A stretch of 64,000 nt of DNA from JBCCGI01 sp039029355 (GTDB lineage Bacteria; Planctomycetota; UBA1135; GCA-002686595): positions 54,610 through 118,609 of the forward strand of contig JBCCGI010000019.1 in NCBI GenBank assembly GCA_039029355.1, written 5' to 3'. How positions within the stretch are numbered: the first letter of the stretch is position 1; every line of letters starts with the position of its first letter. The position numbers and the translations under genes are program-made. The notes under the pieces were generated by a model. The model saw only the letters and a list, made by a program, of their open reading frames with translations, made no database searches and was not told where the DNA came from. Below, one piece after another: positions 9,741 through 18,921 of the stretch.

Positions 9741-10187
9741 TCAGGAGCAGGGGCTACCCGAGCACTGCTCGAGCCACTCTCCGCACTGCACGCCGGTCCA
9801 CTCCCAGTTGCACTCTTGACCGATCGAGAAGATCGGGCCGTCGGGCGTCCAGTGGATGGCGTAGATGCAGTCGCTGACCGAGCACTTGGCCAGGCGGCCG
9901 TAGTACTTGGTCGTGCCGGACGGGAAGGTGCAGTACTCCTCCTTCTTCCCGTCGACGCACTCGCCGGGGTTGAGGCCGGCGCACTCGGTCCCGTTGCAGG
10001 TAGCGATCGTCAGGCAGGGGGTATCGCAGGGGCTCGCGGGCAACTGGATGTTGGCGTCAACGTGCGCCGGGATGCAGCACAGCTCGAAGCCGCTGATCTC
10101 CTTGATCTCTTGGTCTTCGAGGTAGGCCGAGGTCAAAAGGGCGCTGCTCAAAAGAACGAGCGCGGCGGAACACAAGGCTCGAAACAT
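9741..10187 (-). CDS. Small Cys-rich exported protein
   Basis: 148 aa from ATG 10187, preceded by an AGGAGA ribosome-binding site; an upstream in-frame start would place extra polar residues before the leader. The signal peptide is MFRALCSAALVLLSSALLTSA. The mature protein of about 127 residues holds 14 cysteines, mostly in pairs (CC, C..PC, C...EC, C....DC), with many Asn/Gly/Thr. This suggests a disulfide-bonded extracellular domain. No known family was recognised. It differs in spacing from the Cys-rich family at 29-31 kb. It has its own terminator, so it is probably monocistronic. Confidence 0.65.
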   Translation of the reverse strand: MFRALCSAALVLLSSALLTSAYLEDQEIKEISGFELCCIPAHVDANIQLPASPCDTPCLTIATCNGTECAGLNPGECVDGKKEEYCTFPSGTTKYYGRLAKCSVSDCIYAIHWTPDGPIFSIGQECNWEWTGVQCGEWLEQCSGSPCS

Positions 10188-10352
10188 CGAGGTCTCCTGG
10201 CAAGGGGACAAGGGATGACGAACGCGAAGTGCGCTCTGTCCGAGGAGGTAACCGAGATCCTAGCAACGGCTCCTCGCACCAGGGGGGAGATTCCCTAGCA
10301 AGGGAGACGCTGCATCCCTTGCGCCTTCCGCTCTCGCGCGTAGCCTGAGGGC

Positions 10353-10676
10353 ATGACGAATCGAACCCAGTCGCTTCGCATCGCCGCCGGCGTCGGCTTC
10401 GGCCTCGTCGTTCTTCTGGTCGCCGCGCTCTGGTCCGAGCTGTCGGTCGTCGGCGAAGGACAGCCGGGCGGTGGCATGGTGCAGGTCGCGACGTGGGGCC
10501 GCTTCACCTACCTGACGGTCGAGACCGTCCTCGCGCCCGGCGGCGAGGCCTTGTCGCGGCGCTTCGATCTGCATCCCGCTCCGCTCGCCACGACGCTGGT
10601 GTGCACGCTGGCCGGTATCGCGCTCGCGGTGCGCCTCGCGCGACGCATCGAGCGCGTCGAGCCCGCAGCCGCCTAG
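10353..10676 (+). CDS. Small two-helix membrane protein, hypothetical
   Basis: 107 aa. It has two hydrophobic helices, near residues 9-27 (AAGVGFGLVVLLVAALWS) and 79-95 (LATTLVCTLAGIALAVR), separated by a polar segment of about 50 residues that would lie on one side of the membrane. Short basic ends flank the helices. No family is recognised. It is transcribed divergently from the Cys-rich gene and converges with the tubby-like gene. Confidence 0.5.
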   Translation: MTNRTQSLRIAAGVGFGLVVLLVAALWSELSVVGEGQPGGGMVQVATWGRFTYLTVETVLAPGGEALSRRFDLHPAPLATTLVCTLAGIALAVRLARRIERVEPAAA

Positions 10677-10711
10677 GAGCAGCGCGCGCCGGCGCTTGGT
10701 CGCCGCCCGGG

Positions 10712-11194
10712 CTATCCGGCGAGCCCGCCCCAGCTGGACGGCTCGCGGCGCCAGGTGAGGAGCGCGGGCCAAAGCAGGAAGAGCTGCAGCTCGAGCGCGA
10801 GCTCCGCCGGCGGCTCCACGGTCAGCCGGCGGTTGAGCGTGCCGTCGTGCCGCAGGCGGCCGACGACGGCCTCCGCGGAGACGACCTCGAAGGCCAGCGC
10901 CTCGCGCTCCGCGGCGGCGACACGCAGCTCGAGCTCTCCCCCGCCGTGCTCGACGCGGAAGCCGAAGCCGAGGCGGCGCGGGACCGCACGCGCGAGCACG
11001 TCGTCGCCGCGGAGCAGCGCGAACGGGCCGATCAGCGGGCGGGTGCGGGCGACGCGCAGCTCCGCGCCGTCGGCGTGGACCACGCCGCGGTCGGAGAGCG
11101 ACTCCAGCTCGACCCGCCCCACCGGTGCGGACGTGGCGGCGTCGCACAGCTCAAAGCGCCAGGTCGCGGCGGTGTCGGGTCGGCCGGTCCACAT
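10712..11194 (-). CDS. Tubby C-terminal/LURP-one-like domain protein (tentative)
   Basis: 160 aa, no signal peptide. The protein is almost all beta strands with 'VLARAVPRRLGFGFRVEH' followed by 'VVGRLRHDG...RRLTVEPPAELALELQLFLLWPALLTWRRE'. The basic 'G.....RR..V..P..L.L.L..FLLW..LL' ending is typical of bacterial LURP-one/tubby-C-like proteins that end in a hydrophobic helix. Function in bacteria is unknown; a membrane-lipid association is possible. It starts only 29 bases from the divergent TIR gene, so the two share a promoter region. Confidence 0.45.
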   Translation of the reverse strand: MWTGRPDTAATWRFELCDAATSAPVGRVELESLSDRGVVHADGAELRVARTRPLIGPFALLRGDDVLARAVPRRLGFGFRVEHGGGELELRVAAAEREALAFEVVSAEAVVGRLRHDGTLNRRLTVEPPAELALELQLFLLWPALLTWRREPSSWGGLAG

Positions 11195-11223
11195 CGTCGG
11201 AGTCCGGTGGTAGCTTAGCGCAC

Positions 11224-14200
11224 ATGAGCGCCCCGCCGCCCGCCCGCGCGTGGTCCTTCCGCCCCGTGGAGCGGTTCTGGCGACACTACTACGGCTTCGA
11301 GTTCTTCCTGTCGTACCCGCACGCCGACGGCCGGCGCTACGCGCGCGACCTGCACCGGGCGCTCACGACCGAGCACGGCTTTCGCGTGTTCCGCGACAAG
11401 GAGGAGCTCCAGGCGGGCCAGGGGCTGACCCCGGCGATCCAGCGCTCGCTGCGGCGCGCGTTCGTCCTGGTCGTGCTGCACACGCCCGAGGCGGACGACT
11501 CCGAGTGGGTCGCGAAGGAGGTCACCCTGTTCGCCGCAACCGGGCGCCGCATCGTGGCGGTCGACCTCCGCGCCCCCGGAAGCCGAACCGCGGACGGTGC
11601 CCTCTCACCCCTCGGCCGCGCCCTCGGCGAGCGACTGTACGTCGAGGAGGAGCCCAACGCTATCGAGCGCGGCCCCTCCGAAGCCGCGGTGCGCGCGATC
11701 GCGGCCTCGTTCGAAGGCCTGCGGGTCGAAGCCCGCCGCGTCACGATGCTGACGGCGGTGGCGCTGTTCCTGCTGGCGTCGACGGTGCTGTCGATCTTCC
11801 TCGCCCTGTCCGAGCGGGCGGCCAAGGAGGACGCGCGGCGCGAGGCCGCCGCCGCGCGCCGCGAGACCGCCAACCGGCTGGCCGTGCAGTCGCTCGAGAA
11901 GCTCGACGGCGACCCGCTCGCGGCGCTGCAGCTCGCGATCGACGGGCTCGCAGGTCCGCTCGCGCACGGCGACCCGGCCGCGCCGCGCGCGATCTCGGCC
12001 TTCCACCGCGCGTTCGCGGCGCTCGCCGGGAGCCGTCCGCTGGCCCCGGAGACGGAGACCGAAGCGGAGGCGGAGGAGCGCGAGCTGATCCTCGGCCCCT
12101 ACCTGCGCCGGGTCGTCGCGCTCGGGGAAGGCGGCGAGGTCCGCTTCGGCACGGCCGGAGCACGCAGCCTCGCGCCGCTCCCGCCCCCCGCGGGCGTCCT
12201 GGAGCCGAACGAGCGCTGGGCCGCACGCGCCGCGGTGGCCGCCTTCGCGCACGACGCCTCGTACCTCGCGGTGCTGCGCTGGATCCAGCCGGAGGGCGAG
12301 CCGCGCGCCTCCCGCGCCGTGCTCACGCTGCGCGAGCTCGACCCGACCGGAATGAGCGATACGGTCGGGGCGCCGCGCTTCGTCCAGCCTCTCGACGCCT
12401 CCCCCTTCGGGCCCGCGACCATCGAGCTGAGCTTCGACGGCCGCTGGATCGCGGTCGGGGTCGACGAGGACGCCTGGCTGCGCACGACCGAGGCCGTTCC
12501 CGCGGTCGCCCCGATCGAGATCGCGGACGCGGTTCCGGGCTCGCTGCGCTTCGCGCCCGACTCCGAGCGCGCCTTCGTGGACACCGACCGGGAGGGCCTG
12601 CGCCGCTTCCGGCTCGGCCCCGGATCGCACAACCCCTTCGTGCGCGGCGAACGTCACGACGCATCCGACGACGACGGCCCGCCCGTCGCGGAGGAGCTGC
12701 CCCCCGTCTCCCTCGGCTGGCCCGACCGGGTGGCCTACGACGTGTCGAAGAGCGGACGCAGGCTCGCGCTCCTGCGCGTGTCGGGCGAAGCCGAGTGGTG
12801 GGAGCTCGACGCGTCGCCACCCGTGCGGCACGAGCTGCCCTTCCTGCTCGACGCGTACGAGGAGCCCCTCAGGCTCTACTCCTTCGGCGACTCTCTGGAG
12901 GTGACGCTCGAGATCAACGTCGAGGACGAGCTGCTGCTCGCGTGCATCTCCGAGCACGAGCATGCCGACTTTGGACTGGCGGCGGTGTGCAAGCTGGAGG
13001 AGGGCGCCGCGTGGAGCCCGTTGGTGCACCACTACGCGGGCATGGAGCGCGCGTCGATCGCGCGCACCAAGGGCAACGCCTTCGGCGCGAACAGCGGATA
13101 CGACGTCAAGAACCGCTACGAGCTCGGCGTGCGCTCGGCGCGCGCCTTCCCCGGCGCCGCGGTGATCACGCTGGGGCACGACGGCTCGCTGCTCTTCTGG
13201 CGGACCGATCCGCCCCGGGAGCAGCGCTTCGACTCCGGCGCCGCGTCGTTCCTCTTCGAGTTTTGGGGCGAGGGCATCCTCATCGGCGCGCGCGGCGGAC
13301 GCGCGCGGATGATCGACACCGACGACAAGACGCTCTATCGCCTGAACGGCCACGCGGCGCCGGTGGTAGGCCTGCGCTACGCACCGTACACAGCGCGCGT
13401 CGCGACGACCTCGGCCGCGGGCGAGACGCGCGTCTGGCGGCTGCGGCACCCGAGCCGCCACGTCGAGGACATCGTGCGAACCAGCCCGGACCTACGCTGG
13501 ATCGCGACGCGCAGCGGCTGGCACCTGTCGCTCTGGAACTCCGATCCGCGCGCCGACTTCGCCGCTCTCGTCGCCGGCGGCCGGGAGGGCGACCTGTCCG
13601 CGGTCGCCTTCGACGAAGGCGGGGGCTGGGCCGTCACCCACCACGGCAACCCGTGGTCCGACGACCCCGCGACGCTGCGCCTGTGGGACCTCACGCGCGA
13701 GGCTCCCTGGGACGAGGCGGTGCTGCAACGCGAGTTCGCGCGTGTCGACCATCCCGACCTGAGCAGCGGCAGCGCTCCCTGGATGGCGCTGGCCGAGGCG
13801 GACGGGCGCGTCTGGCTCGCGTTCCGCGGCCGCGGCTTCGGCGAGCACGAAAGCGGCGCGCTGCCGCTCGACCCGTCGCAGCCGGGGGCCGAGATCGTGC
13901 CGCGCGACGCGCCGGAGGTTCCCGCGGAGCTCCAGCCTTCCACGCCGCCGCCGCTTCGCGGCGAGTCCCGCTGGGCCACCCGTCGCGCGAGCCCCGACGG
14001 GCACTGGCACGTGGAGGACTCCGTCGCGCGGTCGCTGATCTACCCGGAGCACGACGGTCCGGCCTTCGAGGTCAGCCTGGAGCGCGGCTTCGGGCTGGGT
14101 CGCGGACGGTCGCCGCTCTGGATCGACTCCGACGGCGACCTGCACCGGATCGCCCGCGACGGCGGCGCGCTGGCGAGCCACCCCGTGCGCCGCGGCGACG

Positions 14201-14664
14201 ACCTGTCCGCCGCCGGCTGGGACGACGCCGGCCGCTGGCTCGCACTCGGAGACGCGGAGGGCCGGGTGCGCCTCCTCGACCTCGGCGACGTCGCGCTCCG
14301 GGCGGAGACGGCAGAGCAGCAGCTGGCGGGAGGCGAGCTCCTCCCGCCGCCCGCCGAGGAGGTCGAGCTGGGCTCGGTGCGGCACCTCAGCATCGAGGAC
14401 GACGCGGCGTACGTCGGCGCGTCGACGAGCGGCTCGCTTTCGGGAACGGGCTTTGTGCTGCTTTGGCGCCGCCGCGACGACGGCGGCTTCGACGAGCCGC
14501 TCGTGCTGTGGGACGAGGACCTGGGTCTCGGCTACGTGGACGAGCTGCGGCTGCTCGACTCCGGCCGGCGCCTGGGCGTCCTGGCGGGCGCCAAGGCGCG
14601 GGTCCTCCCGCTGGATCCGGAGGATCTCCTGGACGCGGCGTCCGGACCGGCGGGGATCCACTAG
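11224..14664 (+). CDS. TIR domain - transmembrane helix - WD40-like beta-propeller protein
   Basis: 1,146 aa from ATG 11224. Residues about 20-165 form a TIR domain: 'FFLSYPHADGRRYARDLHRAL', 'FRVFRDKEELQAGQ' and 'SEWVAKEV'. Glu99 in W..KE sits where TIR NADases carry the catalytic glutamate. One membrane helix follows (about 176-195), then an Ala/Arg/Glu-rich coiled segment. About 800 residues of degenerate WD40/PD40-like repeats come next ('TLRLWDLTRE', 'WLALGDAEGRVRLLDL'). The layout is a cytoplasmic TIR fused through a membrane helix to a propeller sensor. Comparable TIR fusions act in bacterial signalling or anti-phage defence, but that role is only inferred here. Confidence 0.8.
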   Translation: MSAPPPARAWSFRPVERFWRHYYGFEFFLSYPHADGRRYARDLHRALTTEHGFRVFRDKEELQAGQGLTPAIQRSLRRAFVLVVLHTPEADDSEWVAKEVTLFAATGRRIVAVDLRAPGSRTADGALSPLGRALGERLYVEEEPNAIERGPSEAAVRAIAASFEGLRVEARRVTMLTAVALFLLASTVLSIFLALSERAAKEDARREAAAARRETANRLAVQSLEKLDGDPLAALQLAIDGLAGPLAHGDPAAPRAISAFHRAFAALAGSRPLAPETETEAEAEERELILGPYLRRVVALGEGGEVRFGTAGARSLAPLPPPAGVLEPNERWAARAAVAAFAHDASYLAVLRWIQPEGEPRASRAVLTLRELDPTGMSDTVGAPRFVQPLDASPFGPATIELSFDGRWIAVGVDEDAWLRTTEAVPAVAPIEIADAVPGSLRFAPDSERAFVDTDREGLRRFRLGPGSHNPFVRGERHDASDDDGPPVAEELPPVSLGWPDRVAYDVSKSGRRLALLRVSGEAEWWELDASPPVRHELPFLLDAYEEPLRLYSFGDSLEVTLEINVEDELLLACISEHEHADFGLAAVCKLEEGAAWSPLVHHYAGMERASIARTKGNAFGANSGYDVKNRYELGVRSARAFPGAAVITLGHDGSLLFWRTDPPREQRFDSGAASFLFEFWGEGILIGARGGRARMIDTDDKTLYRLNGHAAPVVGLRYAPYTARVATTSAAGETRVWRLRHPSRHVEDIVRTSPDLRWIATRSGWHLSLWNSDPRADFAALVAGGREGDLSAVAFDEGGGWAVTHHGNPWSDDPATLRLWDLTREAPWDEAVLQREFARVDHPDLSSGSAPWMALAEADGRVWLAFRGRGFGEHESGALPLDPSQPGAEIVPRDAPEVPAELQPSTPPPLRGESRWATRRASPDGHWHVEDSVARSLIYPEHDGPAFEVSLERGFGLGRGRSPLWIDSDGDLHRIARDGGALASHPVRRGDDLSAAGWDDAGRWLALGDAEGRVRLLDLGDVALRAETAEQQLAGGELLPPPAEEVELGSVRHLSIEDDAAYVGASTSGSLSGTGFVLLWRRRDDGGFDEPLVLWDEDLGLGYVDELRLLDSGRRLGVLAGAKARVLPLDPEDLLDAASGPAGIH

Positions 14665-14735
14665 CCCCCCGAGGCGCGCGCGGTGAGCTAGCTTGGGTCC
14701 GCCGGCCCAACACCTCTCACGGAGGAGAGCTCCGA

Positions 14736-16601
14736 ATGAAGCACCCTTGCCGCGTCGCTTCCCCCTTGCCCCTGGTCACTCTCGCCGGCCTGGTTTCCGC
14801 CACCGGCGCGCAGACCGTGAACGACGAGTGGTCCTTCCCCGTTCCCCTGGTCGACGCCGGCGCGACAGGCGAGTACCTCGCTTCCGTGCACGGCACGCTG
14901 CTCCCCGACGGGAGGGTGCTGCTGATGGGCTTCGCCCAGGACGAGCTCGCGCCCCCGACGATCTGCGGCGAGCCGATGGTCACCGTCGGGCGCGTGGGGA
15001 CCAGGACCGCGATCTTCGACCCGGACGCCATGCTCGTGGGGTCCAACTACGAGCTGACGACCTACGCGGAGGCGGTGGAGGACAGCTCGACCTCCTACTG
15101 CCCCGGCGAGAACGCCTGCGGCGCCATGGACTGCACCCACGACACGTACTTCTGCAGCGGGCACGCGCCGCTGGCCGACGGGCGCGTGTTCGTCGCGGGC
15201 GGGCTGGGCGTCCACAACATGAGCGCGCCGCTCTACACCGGAGGAGGGGGCCTCGACTACGGGGCCATCTTCGATCCGGATCCCGGCGTCCTGAGCTGGT
15301 CGATGGTTGAGGACACGCTGGGCAACCTGATGCGCTTCACCGGCGGACCGGGTCGCCCCTACACCTTCCAGACCTACTTCAACGGCACCGAGCGCTACTA
15401 CCCCACGGTGACGCGCTACATCGACGGGAGGATGCTCATCCTGTCCGGCTCCCAGATCCTCGGCGCGTCCGACCTGCCGAGGCTGCCCGGGTCCGGGCCG
15501 ATCCAGAACCTGACGGCGGAGTTCTACGACCCGGACGTAGCGGCGGTGAACGCCCCCTACAGCCAGGTGGCCATGGATCCTCCCGCGCAGGTGTTCAACT
15601 CGGACTACTCGCACGCCTTCGTGCTGCCGAAGCAGTTCCAGACCTACGACATGATCCTGATCGGCTACGACGGAACGCCGGTGTTCTTCGACGTCGACGG
15701 CGAGACGTGGCACGTCGAAGACAAGGTGCGGCCCGGTCCCCCGATCCCGACGCCGAACAAGGGAGCCTCGTCGCTGCTGCTCCCGCTACGGGTCAACAAC
15801 GGCCAGTTCGACTACGCCAACGGCTCGATCCTGGTGACCGGCGGTCAGCCCAACCCGGAGGGGACTCCGCCCGGGGCGGGGCACTACGCCGACGTGTACG
15901 ACCTCACGTCCGGGTTGGGCGAGTGGAACCCCGACACCGAACGCATCGAGCTCATCCAGGACCGCCACCATCCGGCGACGGTGATCCTGCCGAACGCCGA
16001 CATCGCGGTCATCGGCGGCCACGTGCCGGGAGATCCGTTCGGCTTCATCGAGCTCAACGCGGAGTACATCCACCTGCGCGACGGCCTGCCGTACTCGGTG
16101 GAGGAAGGCAATCCGCTGGACGATCGCGAGGACGAGATCTGGCGCGGCTACCACACCGTGGCGCTGCTCCTCCCCGACGGCCGGGTGATGGTCACCGGCG
16201 GCCGCGCCGGGGGCGCCAACAGCTCCCCGATCGAGCGTGCGTCGGTGCAGTTCCTGTCGCCGCCGTACATGTTCCAGGAGCGGCCCGTGATCAACACCGC
16301 GCCGTCCACCATGACGGCCGGGAGCGGCCAGGTGTACACCGTCACCTCCTCCAGTCCGATCAACGAGGTCGTCCTCGTCGGCTTCGGCTCGATGACCCAC
16401 TCGGTCGACATGAACCAGCGCCACCTTCAGCTGCGCAAGGTCGAGGCCGTGCCGATCGAGGGGCCGATGCCGATGCTCAGCTACGTGGCGGCCGTCAAGG
16501 CTCCCTCGAAGCGCTGGGCTCCCCCCGGCTACTACATGCTGTTCGTGCTGACCGGCCCCAACCGCGTGCCGTCGGAGGCTAAGATCGTGCAGGTGCTCTA
16601 G
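14736..16601 (+). CDS. Galactose oxidase/glyoxal oxidase-like copper radical oxidase (AA5 type), secreted
   Basis: 621 aa, preceded by GGAGGAGA. The signal peptide covers about residues 1-25 (ends ATGAQ). A Kelch-like propeller with '..DGRV.V.GG' repeats follows, then a C-terminal Ig-like galactose-oxidase domain (about 515-621, DUF1929 type). The cofactor set of the family can be matched: Cys140 (FCSG) and Tyr222 (RYYPT) for the Cys-Tyr crosslink, Tyr472-His473 (GYHTVALLLPDGR) and His555 (MTHSVDMNQRH) as copper ligands. It probably oxidises an alcohol or aldehyde to produce H2O2 outside the cytoplasm. Substrate unknown. Confidence 0.85.
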   Translation: MKHPCRVASPLPLVTLAGLVSATGAQTVNDEWSFPVPLVDAGATGEYLASVHGTLLPDGRVLLMGFAQDELAPPTICGEPMVTVGRVGTRTAIFDPDAMLVGSNYELTTYAEAVEDSSTSYCPGENACGAMDCTHDTYFCSGHAPLADGRVFVAGGLGVHNMSAPLYTGGGGLDYGAIFDPDPGVLSWSMVEDTLGNLMRFTGGPGRPYTFQTYFNGTERYYPTVTRYIDGRMLILSGSQILGASDLPRLPGSGPIQNLTAEFYDPDVAAVNAPYSQVAMDPPAQVFNSDYSHAFVLPKQFQTYDMILIGYDGTPVFFDVDGETWHVEDKVRPGPPIPTPNKGASSLLLPLRVNNGQFDYANGSILVTGGQPNPEGTPPGAGHYADVYDLTSGLGEWNPDTERIELIQDRHHPATVILPNADIAVIGGHVPGDPFGFIELNAEYIHLRDGLPYSVEEGNPLDDREDEIWRGYHTVALLLPDGRVMVTGGRAGGANSSPIERASVQFLSPPYMFQERPVINTAPSTMTAGSGQVYTVTSSSPINEVVLVGFGSMTHSVDMNQRHLQLRKVEAVPIEGPMPMLSYVAAVKAPSKRWAPPGYYMLFVLTGPNRVPSEAKIVQVL

Positions 16602-16607
16602 CCGGCT

Positions 16608-16629
16608 GAGCACTCCCCCAAGAGTGCTC
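16608..16629 (+). terminator. Perfect hairpin overlapping the next start codon
   Basis: GAGCACTC-CCCCAA-GAGTGCTC is an 8-bp perfect stem starting 7 bases after the oxidase stop. Its 3' arm contains the GTG (16624) from which the next gene has to start. No T-run follows, so it is a terminator and/or a structure limiting translation of the next gene. Confidence 0.45.
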
Positions 16630-18777
16630 CGAGCCCAGGACCAACGCGCACGCGACGCGCCCCACGCCTCCGGGCGCACGGGGCGCGTCGGGCTCTGGCT
16701 CGCGGGGCTCCTGCTGTTGAGCTACGCGGGCTGGACGGCTACCGCGGCGGTGGCGCTCCCGGCCACGACCGACGAGGCGCTCTACCTCGGCGCGGGCCGC
16801 GCCAGCCTGCGGCACGGCACGTGGGACCACCCCGACCAGCGCTTTCAGGGCCCCTTCGGGCTCTACTTCAACCAGCTGTGGCTGGTCGGCGAGGACGCGA
16901 GCGCGTACGTGCGGCCCGTCGCCCAGGGCGTGGTCGCGCGCGGGCGGGTGGGTCTCCTGCCGTTCGGGTTGCTGGCGGGCGCGCTGGTCTTCGCGTGGAG
17001 CCGGCGCGCCTTCGGCGAGGTCGGCGGGCTGCTCTCGCTGGGAGCGTTCTGCCTGCACCCGCTGATGGTCGGGTACGGCGCGCTGGTCAACGTGGACATG
17101 GCGCACGCCGCGACGACCGCCGGGACGGCGTTCCTCCTGTGGCGCCTCGTGCGTTCGCCGCGGGCGGGCGGCGTGCTGGCGGTCGGCGCGGCGCTCGGTC
17201 TGGCGCTGGGGACGAAGTACCTCGCCGTGGTGTTCGCGCCGTGCGTCGCGGCGGTGGTGGTCGCGCTCGGCGCGCGAGGCCGGCGCGGGGCACGCGCGGT
17301 CGGGCGAGCGGCGCTCTGGGCCGGGCTGCTGGTCGCGGCTGTGCTGGCGACGCTGCACGCGGTCTACCTGTTCCGCGAAGGCGCGGCGCCGCTCGACCCC
17401 GCCGCCTATCGGAGCGCTCCTCTCCGGGGCCTCGCCGCGACGCCGGGGCTCGGCCTGCTGCTGGGAGCCACGCCGCACTCCTACGCGATCGGCCTGGACA
17501 CGCTGCTCGCGTTCGACGACCCGACGCGCGAGGTCTACCTGCGCGGGAGCTACGGCCCCGATCGCTGGAGCTATTACCTCTGGGCCGTCGCGCTGAAGAC
17601 GCCCGAGCCGGTGCTCGCGCTGCTCGTGGCCGCCGCGGTGTGCGCCGGCGTGCGCCTCGCGCGCGGCACGCTCGCGGACGAGGAGCGCTCGACGCTGGCG
17701 CTGGTCGCGCTCCTGATCGCGGTTCCGCTGGCCGCCCTGAGCTTCTTCTCGGCCTACAAGGTGGGCATCCGCTACGTGCTGCAGCTGGCGCCGCTCGCGT
17801 TCGTGGGGCTCGGCGTCGTCGGGCGCGCCCTGGAGCGCGGCGGCGTGCCGCGGCGCTGGCTGGCGGCGGCCGGGGGCGCGGCGGCGCTGCTGCTCGGCGC
17901 CGAGCTCGCGCTCGCCTGGCCCAACCAGCTCGCGTACTACAACCGCGCCTGCGGCGGGTCGGGGCGCGCGTACCGCTACTTCAACGACTCGAACTCGGAG
18001 TGGGGCCAGTACACAGAGCGCGGATTGGAGCTGCTGCGCGCGTCCGAGCAGGCGCCCTTCGAGGCGCTGCTGGGCGCCGACGGCCCGCGCTTCGGCCGCG
18101 TCGCGGTCCACCTGCGCGAGCTGACGCGGCGCGACCCCGAGTCCGCCGCCGGCGGGACCCGCCATTGGCTCGACCCGTTCGAGCCGCTCGCGAGCGCCGG
18201 CGCCGCCTGGTGGCTGTTCGAGGTGACGCCGGAGGACTTCGAGCGCGCGGCCGCCAACAACGGGACCGACGCGCGCGTGCGCGAGGACCTGGTGCACGCG
18301 TGGGTGCTCGCCGGCGAGGTCGAGCCGGCGCGGCGCCTCGTGGCGGAGCTCGCGCCCGCGCGGCGCGCGCCGTGGGAGGCGCTGCTCGCGGGCGAGGCCG
18401 CCCCCTCGGCCGACGAGGGGGCGCGCGGGCTGGCCGGTGCCTTCCTGGCGAGGGGCTACCCCGACATCGCGGTCCGGCTGCTGGCGGATCGGGATCGGCT
18501 CGACGCCCGCGGGGCGACGGTGCTCGCGACCGCCCAGCTCGCCCTGCGGCGCCTCGAGGCGGCCCTCGCGCTGCTGGAGCGCGAGGCCGAGGAGCGCCCC
18601 GACGCGACCAACCTGCTGCTGCTCCTGTCGATGGACACCCGCCTCGGCCGGCGCGCGGAGGCGCGGGCCCTGCTCGAGCGCCACCGGCGACGGCTCGCGG
18701 ACTTCGACCCCGCGCGCGCCGCGGCGCTGGAGGCCGACCTCGCCCGCGCCGAGGCCGCCTACCGGCTGCTGGAGTAG
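16624..18777 (+). CDS. Polytopic membrane glycosyltransferase (PMT/GT39-like) with C-terminal TPR-like repeats
   Basis: 717 aa with a GTG start; no other in-frame start was found before the first membrane helix. About ten hydrophobic segments lie between residues 22 and 445. The first extracytoplasmic loop begins 'ALPATTDEALYLGAG', matching the acidic catalytic loop of PMT/ArnT-type glycosyltransferases that use polyprenyl-phosphate sugars. Also present are 'FFSAYKVGIRYVLQLAPLAF' and 'AYYNRACGGSGRAYRYFNDSN..WGQ', seen in planctomycete GT39-like proteins. Residues about 530-717 are helical repeats resembling TPRs. It follows the oxidase gene by 22 bases. Acceptor unknown. Confidence 0.75.
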   Translation: MLRAQDQRARDAPHASGRTGRVGLWLAGLLLLSYAGWTATAAVALPATTDEALYLGAGRASLRHGTWDHPDQRFQGPFGLYFNQLWLVGEDASAYVRPVAQGVVARGRVGLLPFGLLAGALVFAWSRRAFGEVGGLLSLGAFCLHPLMVGYGALVNVDMAHAATTAGTAFLLWRLVRSPRAGGVLAVGAALGLALGTKYLAVVFAPCVAAVVVALGARGRRGARAVGRAALWAGLLVAAVLATLHAVYLFREGAAPLDPAAYRSAPLRGLAATPGLGLLLGATPHSYAIGLDTLLAFDDPTREVYLRGSYGPDRWSYYLWAVALKTPEPVLALLVAAAVCAGVRLARGTLADEERSTLALVALLIAVPLAALSFFSAYKVGIRYVLQLAPLAFVGLGVVGRALERGGVPRRWLAAAGGAAALLLGAELALAWPNQLAYYNRACGGSGRAYRYFNDSNSEWGQYTERGLELLRASEQAPFEALLGADGPRFGRVAVHLRELTRRDPESAAGGTRHWLDPFEPLASAGAAWWLFEVTPEDFERAAANNGTDARVREDLVHAWVLAGEVEPARRLVAELAPARRAPWEALLAGEAAPSADEGARGLAGAFLARGYPDIAVRLLADRDRLDARGATVLATAQLALRRLEAALALLEREAEERPDATNLLLLLSMDTRLGRRAEARALLERHRRRLADFDPARAAALEADLARAEAAYRLLE

Positions 18778-18921
18778 CTCCCGGCCAAGATCTCGGCCGC
18801 CGCGCGCTCATTTCGGCGGATTGCTGACGTGCCGGACGGGGAAAGCACGCCCGTGGTCCTGGGAGGGCCGCGCGGCGCCGTCCCTCCAACGCCCTCATCC
18901 GCCCTCGATCGGAGCCTCGTC

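Noticed and set aside
11250..14735. Very long plus-strand open frame overlapping the TIR-propeller gene
   Set aside because: Its translation is a monotonous Arg/Ala/Gly/Pro string typical of an out-of-frame reading of GC-rich coding DNA. Only its 3' part, from ATG 14736, is a real gene (the copper radical oxidase).
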